Position numbers and translations under genes: made by a program. The notes beneath the pieces were generated by a model. The model had not been told where the DNA came from. It did not search any database and saw only the letters and a list, made by a program, of their open reading frames with translations. Shown here piece after piece: positions 32,563 through 41,500 of a stretch of 50,317 nucleotides of DNA. Numbering within the stretch: the first letter of the stretch is position 1; each line of letters opens with the position of its first letter. Source of the DNA: JANRIC01 sp033765345 (GTDB lineage: Bacteria; Bacteroidota; Bacteroidia; Cytophagales; Microscillaceae); NCBI GenBank assembly GCA_033765345.1, contig JANRIC010000260.1, positions 1 through 50,317 of the forward strand. The letters run 5' to 3'.

Positions 32563-33012
32563 TTGAAACCTTTGAAAAATATTTATCATTACCTGGAAAT
32601 TTTGTTTTTCGGATTTAGTTTACAGGCTTGTCAATCACCCAAAATACCTCAAATCTTGGCAGGCACAGATACGATTGAGATCATTTATTTCTCGCCCAAA
32701 GGGAAAAATACCCTAGAAGATGAAAGATTTAACATTCGAGACAAAACATTCATTCACGAATTGCTTTATTATATCTCTGACAAAGATACGCTCATAGATT
32801 ATTGCAACTACGAGGGCGTGATGAAATTCCACAAAGCACGTGTCGGGATAGTTTTGATGGAAGCTAAATTCAGCACCCATCAGAATTGTTCTTTTATGAC
32901 CTTTCAATATCAAAACAAACAATTTACGCGCCTGATACAGCCGGGAGGAGTTACTTTTTTACGACTAGCCCGAAAATACAAAGATGCCATTGACAATGAA
33001 GACCTTTTATAG
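32563..33012 (+). CDS. Small lipoprotein upstream of the SWIM/retron genes, TTG start
   Basis: The 149-residue frame has no ATG before residue 84. The only sensible start is TTG at 32563, giving KPLKNIYHYLEILFFGFSLQAC with a good lipobox (FSLQAC) at Cys23. The mature part is soluble, mixed alpha/beta, with three further cysteines. I do not recognise a family. It ends 34 bases before the WH-SWIM gene on the same strand and starts 165 bases after a strong terminator, so it may be the first gene of the same transcript. A link to the retron is possible but unproven. Confidence 0.6.
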   Translation: MKPLKNIYHYLEILFFGFSLQACQSPKIPQILAGTDTIEIIYFSPKGKNTLEDERFNIRDKTFIHELLYYISDKDTLIDYCNYEGVMKFHKARVGIVLMEAKFSTHQNCSFMTFQYQNKQFTRLIQPGGVTFLRLARKYKDAIDNEDLL

Positions 33013-33046
33013 ATAAAAACTTCTCAAACCCTAACCTCCATATCTT

Positions 33047-34687
33047 ATGCAAGTAACACAATCGTATACCAGACCCAGCACCTCCACGGTGGACTCTCAA
33101 GGGATGAAATTTGACTTCTCGGCCGAACTCTCTCGCCCACCCGTATCTATCAATGCCTTAATCAAAAACAGCTTGGCTTATGCCCGGATCATGCTTGCTC
33201 TTAGACAGGTAGTCAAAGGAGACTGGCGAAGCCCACAAAAAGACCATTCTGCTTACCAGGAATGGGTCATGGAAAGATACCTGGAAGAATTGCCTGAACA
33301 CCTCAAAGGGCTGGAAGCTGAAAAAGCCCTGCTTTTGGAGAAACGTGAGAAACTCAAAATCCGACAAAAAAACCTGAAAAACGAAATTGATCCCATCCAA
33401 AAAGAAATTAATAAAGCCCGAATGGAGTATTACCAATGGCTGTATAAACACGATCGGGAAAAATGGATAGTGCTTGACCCAGTGATCAGTGTACATCCGG
33501 ACGCCGTAATTTTTGAAGCTTTTTCTCTTGATGAATCCAGCTATGGACGGGTATCTGTACCCGCTGACCTGCTAGAAACTTTTGGAGAAGTACAATTTGG
33601 CACTACCAACATAGATTTTAGCCAAGCACTCGCAGATGAGATTTATCGGGTCAGGTCTTATCGCCCGGCCTGGCTCAAAGTGGCTTTTGAAAAGGTCGAG
33701 CTATCCACAGCCATCGGGAGTAATGTCGAGAAAAAAATAGACCTACCCGAAAGTTGGGTCAGAGGCTTCTTGCAGGTACAATCTGCCGCAACCCTGGAAG
33801 GAATTGATCTCGAACTCGATACGCAGACCGTCGCCGATGTGCTTTCAGAACTAGAGCGCAAAAAAGAAAAAGTAAGTCCGCGTTCTATTCGTTTTTTACT
33901 CAAAAAAGACAAAAATATCAAAATCATTCTAGATCCTTGGAATATAGAAATTATCGATTCGCACATTTATCAGGGAGATCAAGAAGGGGAAATTCGTCTT
34001 TGGGGGCGCAGAAGGTTATTCGTTTTAAAAGACTTGCTACCCTATTCTGAAAAGGTCTATGTCAAATTATTAGGTACAGGAATGCCCTCTTACTGGACAA
34101 TAGAAATGGACGGGCATCGCTTCGATCTGGGGCTTTCAGGCTGGACAGACAACGACTGGGCTAAAAAAGGCAACTTTGACCTGCTGGCTTCCTCCGGAAA
34201 TAAAAAAAATATCGATATGAATCGTGTAGAGCATATCCTCCAACAAAAATTAGCCACCTCACCCCAAGAAGTGGCTGAAATCCTTAAGGTAGAACGAAGT
34301 GCCGCCACATTTGCCCTTCAGGAACTTGCTAAAAACGGACAAGCCATGTACGACCACCTGAAAGGGACTTATCGGTGGCGGCAATTACTCAAACAAGACA
34401 TCAAAATTACGGAAACCGAAGACGATGAAAGGCTGAAATATGCCGTCGGTTTGGTCAAGGACAATCATGTTGAGATTCTTTCTACACAGGTTTTAGAAAA
34501 TCAACATAAAGAATTTCAGTTGGCAGTGCAAGCCAAAGATTTATTCAAACCCACTGTCCAGTTGGATTTGGATGGTCGCATCAAATTTGCCGATTGTAGC
34601 TGTAGCTTTCATCGTCGCAATCAACTCCGACAGGGACCTTGTCCACATATTATGGCGAGCGTCATTTATATATCCCGTTACAGTTAA
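33047..34687 (+). CDS. Winged-helix SWIM zinc-finger protein, retron partner
   Basis: The 546-residue cytoplasmic protein ends in a SWIM zinc finger, C517-x-C519 then C532-x-H534 (ADCSCSFH...GPCPHIMA), a fold that binds nucleic acids or proteins. Before it lies a winged helix (about 393-447, VEHILQQKLATSPQEVAEILKVERSAATFALQELAKNG). The N-terminus has a charged coiled coil (~83-130), and the middle holds beta-rich stretches (DPWNIEIIDSHIYQGDQEGEIRL). It starts 34 bases after the lipoprotein and ends 103 bases before the retron RT. WH-SWIM proteins are the reported partners of type XIII retrons, so this is the probable effector. Its toxic activity, if any, cannot be read from the sequence. Confidence 0.75.
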   Translation: MQVTQSYTRPSTSTVDSQGMKFDFSAELSRPPVSINALIKNSLAYARIMLALRQVVKGDWRSPQKDHSAYQEWVMERYLEELPEHLKGLEAEKALLLEKREKLKIRQKNLKNEIDPIQKEINKARMEYYQWLYKHDREKWIVLDPVISVHPDAVIFEAFSLDESSYGRVSVPADLLETFGEVQFGTTNIDFSQALADEIYRVRSYRPAWLKVAFEKVELSTAIGSNVEKKIDLPESWVRGFLQVQSAATLEGIDLELDTQTVADVLSELERKKEKVSPRSIRFLLKKDKNIKIILDPWNIEIIDSHIYQGDQEGEIRLWGRRRLFVLKDLLPYSEKVYVKLLGTGMPSYWTIEMDGHRFDLGLSGWTDNDWAKKGNFDLLASSGNKKNIDMNRVEHILQQKLATSPQEVAEILKVERSAATFALQELAKNGQAMYDHLKGTYRWRQLLKQDIKITETEDDERLKYAVGLVKDNHVEILSTQVLENQHKEFQLAVQAKDLFKPTVQLDLDGRIKFADCSCSFHRRNQLRQGPCPHIMASVIYISRYS

Positions 34688-34790
34688 ACCTTAAATCGTA
34701 TTTCCACAAATTTTGACAATTCTTTTCGCTTAGTCCGACTAAGTGCTTCCATATTATTCACTTTGGTAAAATCTTCAAATTTTTGATATT

Positions 34791-36182
34791 ATGATTCAAT
34801 CCGAACAAAATGCCTCCAACTGGAGAGAAGAAATACAAATACTTGGCAAATCGTATTTTGAAATTCAGGACATGATCCGCCTGGGTTTTCTTAAAATCAA
34901 TACAGGTGACCTTGAACAGCTCAAAAAACAATTGGTGGAACTTAATCAAATCAGCACCGAACTTTACCGACTCAAAAAAGAACTAGACGGCGTAGAAGAC
35001 ATCACACCGATCATTAAAGAAATTCGTAAAAACCGCATAGAAAGAGTAAGAGCCAAACGAGCCATCAGGAAGGTCGAGAGAGAAAAAGAAGAAGAAAAAA
35101 GAAAAGCTGAAATTAGCGAAAAACGCAAAACCACTCCTTCCTACTTAGGTGAAAAGATCGCCGAAGGGCTTATTTTTCAGGGTCAGGACGAAGAATTGTT
35201 GCAATCATTGTCCTTGCCACACGTCAAAGATTTGCTGGAATTATCCCAGCTCATCCAACTGAGTCGTGAAGAATTGCTTTGGCTTTGCTACCACCGACAA
35301 TCCGCCCGTATTGATCACTATACCCGATTCCAAATACCCAAACGCAAGGGAGGCTTTCGTACTATTTCTGCCCCTAAAAGTAAAATGCGTATTGCCCAAA
35401 AGTGGGTTCTTGAAAATATCCTCTCCAAAGTTCCGGTTCACGAATCTGCTATGGCATTTTTAGAAGGTAAATCCATTGTAGACAATGCCGAGCGTCACCT
35501 ACATAAAAACCTCTTGATCCGCCTGGATTTAAAAGATTTTTTCCCTTCTATCAAATTTCCCAGAGTCAAAGGTTTGTTTAAATCATTCGGATATAGCCCA
35601 GGAATGGCTACCATCTTTGCCCTTCTTTGCACAGATGCTATGCGGCTTGGAGCATCTCTTGGAGACAAAAAATACTACGTAGCCCTAGGTGACCGTTACT
35701 TGCCCCAAGGATCTTGTACCTCTCCTGCAATCAGCAATATTATTTGTCGCAAACTGGATAATCGCCTCAGTAAACTGGCACAAAGCATGGGCTGGACTTA
35801 TAGCCGATATGCTGACGATTTGGTATTCTCTCACGAAGATAAAGATGCCGAATTAAAAAATATTTTAGGGCTGACCAAAAAAATTATTGCAGACGAAAAT
35901 TTTATACTCAATGAGGAAAAAACTCTCGTAATGCGACCCCACCAAAGACAAACGGTCACAGGAATTGTCGTAAATCATGACGAACTAAGAATATCGCGCA
36001 GAGACTTACGGCGATTTCGGGCTTTTTTACATCAATACGAACAGGTAGGACAACAGGCAATGAGCGAAAAACTTGGGAAAAATGCCATTCAATATGGGAG
36101 AGGATACCTGGCTTTTATTCAAATGGTCAACCCACAACAAGCGGAAAAAATCATCAAAAAACACGCTTGGCTGGCTGTTTGA
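34791..36182 (+). CDS. Retron-type reverse transcriptase with long N-terminal extension
   Basis: The 463-residue protein has a charged, coiled N-terminal extension (~1-170), followed by a retron RT core. RT motifs are RLDLKDFFPSI (catalytic Asp246), LPQGSCTSPAISN (304-316) and YADD (340-343). It also carries both retron hallmarks: NAERH (232-236), matching NAxxH, and VTG (389-391). No maturase (domain X) or HNH region follows, arguing against a group II intron, and no template/variable repeats suggest a diversity-generating element. A retron RT copies a structured RNA into msDNA. The WH-SWIM gene directly upstream is the likely accessory protein. The transcript ends at a terminator at 36308, with a dispersed element inserted between. 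Confidence 0.88.
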   Translation: MIQSEQNASNWREEIQILGKSYFEIQDMIRLGFLKINTGDLEQLKKQLVELNQISTELYRLKKELDGVEDITPIIKEIRKNRIERVRAKRAIRKVEREKEEEKRKAEISEKRKTTPSYLGEKIAEGLIFQGQDEELLQSLSLPHVKDLLELSQLIQLSREELLWLCYHRQSARIDHYTRFQIPKRKGGFRTISAPKSKMRIAQKWVLENILSKVPVHESAMAFLEGKSIVDNAERHLHKNLLIRLDLKDFFPSIKFPRVKGLFKSFGYSPGMATIFALLCTDAMRLGASLGDKKYYVALGDRYLPQGSCTSPAISNIICRKLDNRLSKLAQSMGWTYSRYADDLVFSHEDKDAELKNILGLTKKIIADENFILNEEKTLVMRPHQRQTVTGIVVNHDELRISRRDLRRFRAFLHQYEQVGQQAMSEKLGKNAIQYGRGYLAFIQMVNPQQAEKIIKKHAWLAV

Positions 36183-36201
36183 CCCAAACCATGTAAGTAT
36201 T

Positions 36202-36304
36202 TATACTCAAACCGAAGTGGTTTTCCGAGATTTTAGCTTTTAAATCATTAATAATCAAGCTAATCAATCAAGAAAATCAGGCAAATCACTTCAATCTGGG
36301 TATA
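36202..36304 (+). repeat. Dispersed palindromic element, copy C (103 bp)
   Basis: Identical in sequence to copy B at 6151-6253, with TATA at both ends and imperfect ~25-bp inverted ends. It lies 19 bases after the RT stop codon and 3 bases before the terminator, so it would be the 3' untranslated part of the RT transcript. The absence of any difference from copy B implies recent spread or gene conversion. Confidence 0.85.
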
Positions 36305-36307
36305 AAC

Positions 36308-36338
36308 GGTAAAGATATATTCTTTACCATTTTTTTTT
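36308..36338 (+). terminator. Intrinsic terminator of the SWIM-RT operon
   Basis: An 8-bp perfect stem GGTAAAGA/TCTTTACC with loop TATAT is followed by AT and eight T residues. Confidence 0.85.
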
Positions 36339-36390
36339 ATAAAATGCTTGAAATTGCGACATTTTTGTAAGAATTTGGGCATGAATTTAA

Positions 36391-36427
36391 AAAATATAAA
36401 ATTACTCATGTAAGAATTTTATATTTT
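36391..36427. other. 13-bp perfect AT-rich inverted repeat in the intergenic region
   Basis: AAAATATAAAATT (36391-36403) pairs with AATTTTATATTTT (36415-36427) around an 11-base loop. It lies in the 330-base gap between the retron terminator and the TetR gene. There is no T-run pattern beyond the stem itself. It could be an operator, a terminator-like hairpin or part of an unannotated RNA. Confidence 0.5.
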
Positions 36428-36690
36428 CATTAGTTTTGGCTAGCTTATTGAGATGTGTTACTACTTGTATATTTGATCTACAATAGTCTATATTCTCATA
36501 ATTATTACCATAATCATTGAAAACTTGTCTGAGTCTCTATCCTTGTGAATAGAACTACATCCGAGACAGCACGTGTTTTATATTACCATTCATCAACTTA
36601 TTTAATGAAATTTAATTAATTTACAGATTTAAACGATCTTTATGTATTTGCTACCAAGTAAGCAATTGGTTGACTTACAATTGTTGGCCT

Positions 36691-37344
36691 ATGAAAGAAA
36701 AATCAACCCAAAAAAAGATACTAGCAACCTCGATTGCCTTGTTTAATGAAAAAGGTTACAAAAATGTAACCCTAATGGACATTGCCCGAAACTGCGAAAT
36801 CAGTACAGGTAATCTCAATTATCATTACAAAAAGAAGGATAATCTTATCGTAAGTATCTATGAACTATTTCGAGACGAACTCGAGCAAGTTCTTGCCCAA
36901 TACCGAGTATTCCCAGATTCAAAAGCATTTGATAATCAGATTGTTACTCATTTTCAGTTTCAAATCAGATATCGTTTTTTTTATCTGGATATGCTTGAGA
37001 TTTTTCGGGATTTTCCCCGAATTGCCAAGATGCATTCTCAGTACATTCAAAATGAAGTCAATAATGCAAAAGCCATTATTGATTATGGAGTAGGGCGCGG
37101 TATTATTCAGCAAGAGCCATATCTCCATGCTTATGATACACTGGCGCAAAATCTTTGGATAACGCTTTTTTTCTCACTGCTACAACATAAGATAAGAAAC
37201 ATAGACCTATTTGAGAAGGATGTCTTCCAAGTAAGAAGAAATGTCTGGCATCTCTTGATCCCTCATTTTACTCAAAAAGGGGTACAAGAACTCAAAGATT
37301 TCGGCATAGTTAAAGAAAGTGGCAGTGTATTGGAAATTATTTAA
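36691..37344 (+). CDS. TetR-family transcriptional regulator
   Basis: The 217-residue protein has a TetR HTH at the N-terminus (KKILATSIALFNEKGYKNVTLMDIARNCEISTGNLNYHYKKKDNLI, about 8-53) and a helical effector domain rich in aromatic residues (IRYRFFYLDMLEIFRDFPRIAKMHSQY). This matches the Bacteroidota TetR subgroup with TetR/DUF-type C-terminus. I chose ATG at 36691 over an upstream non-ATG start at 36670. It is convergent with a methyltransferase gene 35 bases away, and its target is unknown. Confidence 0.85.
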   Translation: MKEKSTQKKILATSIALFNEKGYKNVTLMDIARNCEISTGNLNYHYKKKDNLIVSIYELFRDELEQVLAQYRVFPDSKAFDNQIVTHFQFQIRYRFFYLDMLEIFRDFPRIAKMHSQYIQNEVNNAKAIIDYGVGRGIIQQEPYLHAYDTLAQNLWITLFFSLLQHKIRNIDLFEKDVFQVRRNVWHLLIPHFTQKGVQELKDFGIVKESGSVLEII

Positions 37345-37379
37345 GTACTCCGTCAGTGTATGCGTTCAACCCAGGATTT

Positions 37380-38339
37380 CTATATTTTCAATCGCAAAAG
37401 ATGATAGGTATAATACCAAGGCTGCGCCAAAGAAAGTTCAGGAAAATGGTAATCTTCTTCGGTCAAGTCTAAAATCTTCTCTTTATTTTGATTGAATATC
37501 CTATAGGAATCAAGTTCTTTATAAATTTTGACCGGAATCAGGTCTCCAGCAATTTCCCATTCTGTTAGTAGATAAAAAGCTCTTTTATTATCTTTTTGGA
37601 AAGCATACTTTCGTCCTTCTCCATCTTTTTGATAAACCCTCAAATCCAAGTCTTCATCCTGCAGCTTCAACCAAATATTCATGTAAGGTTTGTGATAGTT
37701 CGGATCAATGATATGTTCGGATACAAAAATCTCTTCCCATTGGTTCGCCCAGTATTGCTCCAGAAGAGCCAGCGTTTGTCGGTGCCCATGCCTAGAAGAA
37801 CAAGAAGTAATCACTTGCCCCTGATGGCTGAGAAGATTTTTACTTTCACAAATTAAAGCATCAAGCACCAAGCGCCCGTCATAGCCAGCTTCATTCCAGG
37901 CAGAAGTACTCAGCCTGTTTTCTCGGTGCGAAGTATCCGTAAAAAGCCAAGGTTGTACTGGAGGGTTAGAAATGATCAGATCAAATGCCTGCCCCGAAAA
38001 CGAAGCAAAACGATCGCTTTGTACACCTTTGGCGTGAAGGCGATTAAGTTGGGCATTTTGCTCGGCCGACACAACCGCTGCGGCGCAATAATCCCCCAAA
38101 ATCACGTTTGTGGCGCCAAGCATCTCACAAGCAATTCCAATAATACCCGAGCCTGTACCCAGGTCTAATACAGAATTATCCTTCAGAGAAGACAGGTAGT
38201 TATTTTGGATAAGAAAATTTAGCATTTCGGTAGCACTGTAGGGCAGCCATACATCAGGGTCCTGATAGAGGGCAATTTCAAGATGCGCAATAGAATAGGT
38301 TTTAATCTCAAGAACTTTTTCAATTTGATTGGGTGTCAT
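37380..38339 (-). CDS. Class I SAM-dependent methyltransferase, HemK-like, with an extra C-terminal domain
   Basis: The 319-residue cytoplasmic enzyme has motif I LDLGTGSGIIGIA (58-70) for S-adenosylmethionine and the motif IV ISNPPVQP (123-130) of N5-glutamine or N6-adenine methyltransferases, here NPPV instead of NPPY. PYSATEML before motif I is also HemK-like. The C-terminal ~100 residues (from about 220) are beta-rich and unassigned, perhaps a recognition domain. The substrate (protein glutamine, RNA or small molecule) cannot be told. It is divergent from the large kinase gene across 200 bases. Confidence 0.8.
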   Translation of the reverse strand: MTPNQIEKVLEIKTYSIAHLEIALYQDPDVWLPYSATEMLNFLIQNNYLSSLKDNSVLDLGTGSGIIGIACEMLGATNVILGDYCAAAVVSAEQNAQLNRLHAKGVQSDRFASFSGQAFDLIISNPPVQPWLFTDTSHRENRLSTSAWNEAGYDGRLVLDALICESKNLLSHQGQVITSCSSRHGHRQTLALLEQYWANQWEEIFVSEHIIDPNYHKPYMNIWLKLQDEDLDLRVYQKDGEGRKYAFQKDNKRAFYLLTEWEIAGDLIPVKIYKELDSYRIFNQNKEKILDLTEEDYHFPELSLAQPWYYTYHLLRLKI

Positions 38340-38541
38340 TTTTATAATTTATAATGAAGATTCAAAAACAAAAATATAAACTTCTTGCAAAAAAATCAGA
38401 ACGGGGTTGAGCTTTGCACCTTTTTTGTATTGTGCATGGATAATATTTAAAACCGGCGATTTATTCGAGTCTGATGAATATTTGAGTTCATAAAATTAAA
38501 AAAATAATCTGAGCTATTCTTAAAGTATTGAGGAAAACCAT

Positions 38542-41500
38542 ATGCTTGCCGCTGAATATCAACTTTTATTTGAAGGTACCAACTCTACAGTTTATTATCA
38601 AGAAGATAATGAATATCAGACCCCTGTCGTGATCAAAGTGATTCGTGATGATCAGGCCAGCCCCAGCCAGATATCTTCTTTCTACAACGAATACGAAATT
38701 ACTCAAAATTTGAATCTGGAGGGTACTCGCAAGGTGTACAAAAAAACACTGTATGAAGGAAAACCGGCCTTGATCATGGAATACATCCCAGGCTTAACCC
38801 TCAAAGAATATTTCCAAAAAAATACCTTAAGCCTGAAAGAGTTTCTTGAAATTGCCCTCAAAATCTGCCAAATTTTGGGTGAAATTCATCAGCGCAAAAT
38901 CATACACAAAGACATTGACAGCAAAAATATTCTCCTTAGCGAAGACAAACAAATTAAGATTATTGACTTCGGAATTGCCACCAAGCTCAGTCTTAAAAGT
39001 CGCAACCTGACTAATCCTGAAAAACTCGAGGGTACGCTGGCTTATATATCCCCCGAACAAACCGGGCGCATGAATCGAGTCGTTGATCATCGCACAGATT
39101 TGTATTCTTTGGGAGTAGTATTTTATGAAATTCTAACAGGGCGACTTCCTTTTGACAACAGGGATGCGATGGAGCTCGTGCATGCTCACCTTGCCCTTAG
39201 CCCTATGCCCCCAGCAGAAGTCAATAAAAATATCCCTGAGATTATCTCAGATATTATCCTGAAATTGCTCCGTAAAAATGCCGAAGATCGTTATCAATCT
39301 GCTTACGGACTCAAAGCCGACCTTGAGCGATGTCTAAATCAGTTGATCAAGCAGGGCAAAATTACAGCCTTTGAGTTGGCTCGCAACGATTATTCAGGCA
39401 AGCTCCAGATTCCTCAAAAACTTTACGGCCGCCAAAAAGAAATTGGATTTTTGCTCGATGCTTTTGAACGCTCGTGCCAGGGAGCCGCTGAGTTATTACT
39501 TATCACGGGTTATTCCGGCGTTGGAAAGTCTGCTTTGGTCCACGAAATTCACAAACCCATTACTGAAAGAAGAGGCTTTTTTATTGAAGGCAAATTTGAT
39601 CAGTTTCAAAAAAACGTACCTTATTCTGCTTTTATTCAAGCTTTTAAGAGCTTTGTTAATCTTTTATTGATAGAAAATGTCAGAGAACTGGAAAAATGGA
39701 AAAATAAAATCTTAGACGCTGTCGGAGAGAATGCCAAGGTAATAACGGATTTTATACCAGGGCTTGAACTCATTATTGGCAAGCCGCCCGAAGTAACGCC
39801 TTTGAGCCCTACCGACGCACAAAATCGCTTTCATCGGGTATTTAGAAATTTTGTCAATGCCATTTCAAAAGAAGACCACCCACTTGTGATTTTTATTGAC
39901 GACTGGCAATGGGCAGATGCCGCATCTATGAACCTCCTCAAGATTTTATTGACCAACCAAGAGGCCGATTATATGTTTATGATCGGTGCCTATCGTGGAA
40001 ATGAAATCTCTGACTCTCACCCTTTTATGATGATTCTTGAAGAAATCAAAAGGGAAGACGTAACCATGAACACCGTTGAGCTGAATAACCTAAGCCATGA
40101 TCACCTCAACCAACTCATCAGTGATGCCTTGCAAATGCCAGAAGAGCAAGTAAGCAATCTAAGTGAATTGATCTACCGAAAAACGCAAGGAAATGCATTT
40201 TTTGTCAATCAAATGCTCAAAACACTTTATGAAGATAACCTACTTCGCTTTGATTTTGAGCATAATACCTGGGTTTGGGATTCCGAACAACTCAACGGGC
40301 TCAATATTACAGATAATGTAGTAGAGCTGATGGCAAGCAAAATTCAAAAATTACCCCCAAAAACCCAAAACGTACTTAAATTAGCTGCTTGCGTCGGAAA
40401 TCGCTTTGACTTGACGATTCTTACCATTGTCGACGAAAACAGTGCTGCCGACGCCGTAGAGGTAACCCGTAAGTTTCTCGAACCCGCCTTAATGGAGGGG
40501 CTGGTAGTACCTATGGAGGATGATTATAGATTTGCCCACGATCGCATTCAGCAGGCTGTCAGTTCATTGATTCCTCAAGAGGAAAAAAAGCATATCCACC
40601 TGAAAATCGGTCGATTACTCGTAGAACATATCCCCGAATCAAAATGGGATTCCCACATCTTTGATATTACTAATCAATGGAATTTTGGATTGGAGCTGCT
40701 CAACCGGGATGAATTGGCTTTTGTTGCTCGGCTCAATTATCTGGCAGGTCAAAAAGCACGCGATTCATCCGCATACAAAGCCGCATACAATTATTTGCAA
40801 ATTGCCATCCAATGCCTACCACCCGATAGCTGGGATGTTTATTACGAATTTACCCTGAATATCTATGCAGAAATGCTGGAGGCTGTTTTCCTAAAAGGAG
40901 ACCTGGTAGAAACAGAAAAATACATCCATATCGTCAAGGAAAATGCTCAGTCTACCCTCGATAAAATGCCTGCTTTTGAAATCGAGATGCAGTATCATAT
41001 CTCCAGAGGAGACCAACAAAATGCACTTTCAGCAGGACTGAATGTAATCCAAATGCTCAATATTCCTTTGGCAGAAGCACCTTTATTAATCGAGGATATC
41101 GATGCCCTGGCTAATCTGCCTGATATCAACCATAAAAAAGTAGAAGCTGCTCTTCAAATTATGGACAGTATCATTACACCTGCCTGGTCGATTAACCCTG
41201 ATTTATTTGCAAAAATTACTTATACAATGGTCAACCTATCCATTGAATACGGAAATTCTGCATCGGCCTGCGTTGGGTATGCCTTTTATGGAGGGCTGCT
41301 TTGCGGAAAATTAAAGGATATTGAATCGGGATATAAATTCGGCAAATTAGCCGTGAACCTGCTAGACCGCTACAATGCAAAGTTTTTTAAAGCCAAAGTA
41401 GATAATCTCTATATTTCTACAGTAATGCATTGGAAAGAACACGCCCGAGCAACCCGCAAACCGCATTTTGAAGCCGTCCAAATCGGATTAGAAACTGGGG

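Noticed and set aside
34791..36182. Group II intron or diversity-generating retroelement RT
   Set aside because: No maturase X or HNH domain and no template/variable repeat pair; NAxxH and VTG point to a retron RT.
36308..36338. Part of the retron ncRNA
   Set aside because: The 8-bp stem plus T-run is a typical intrinsic terminator.
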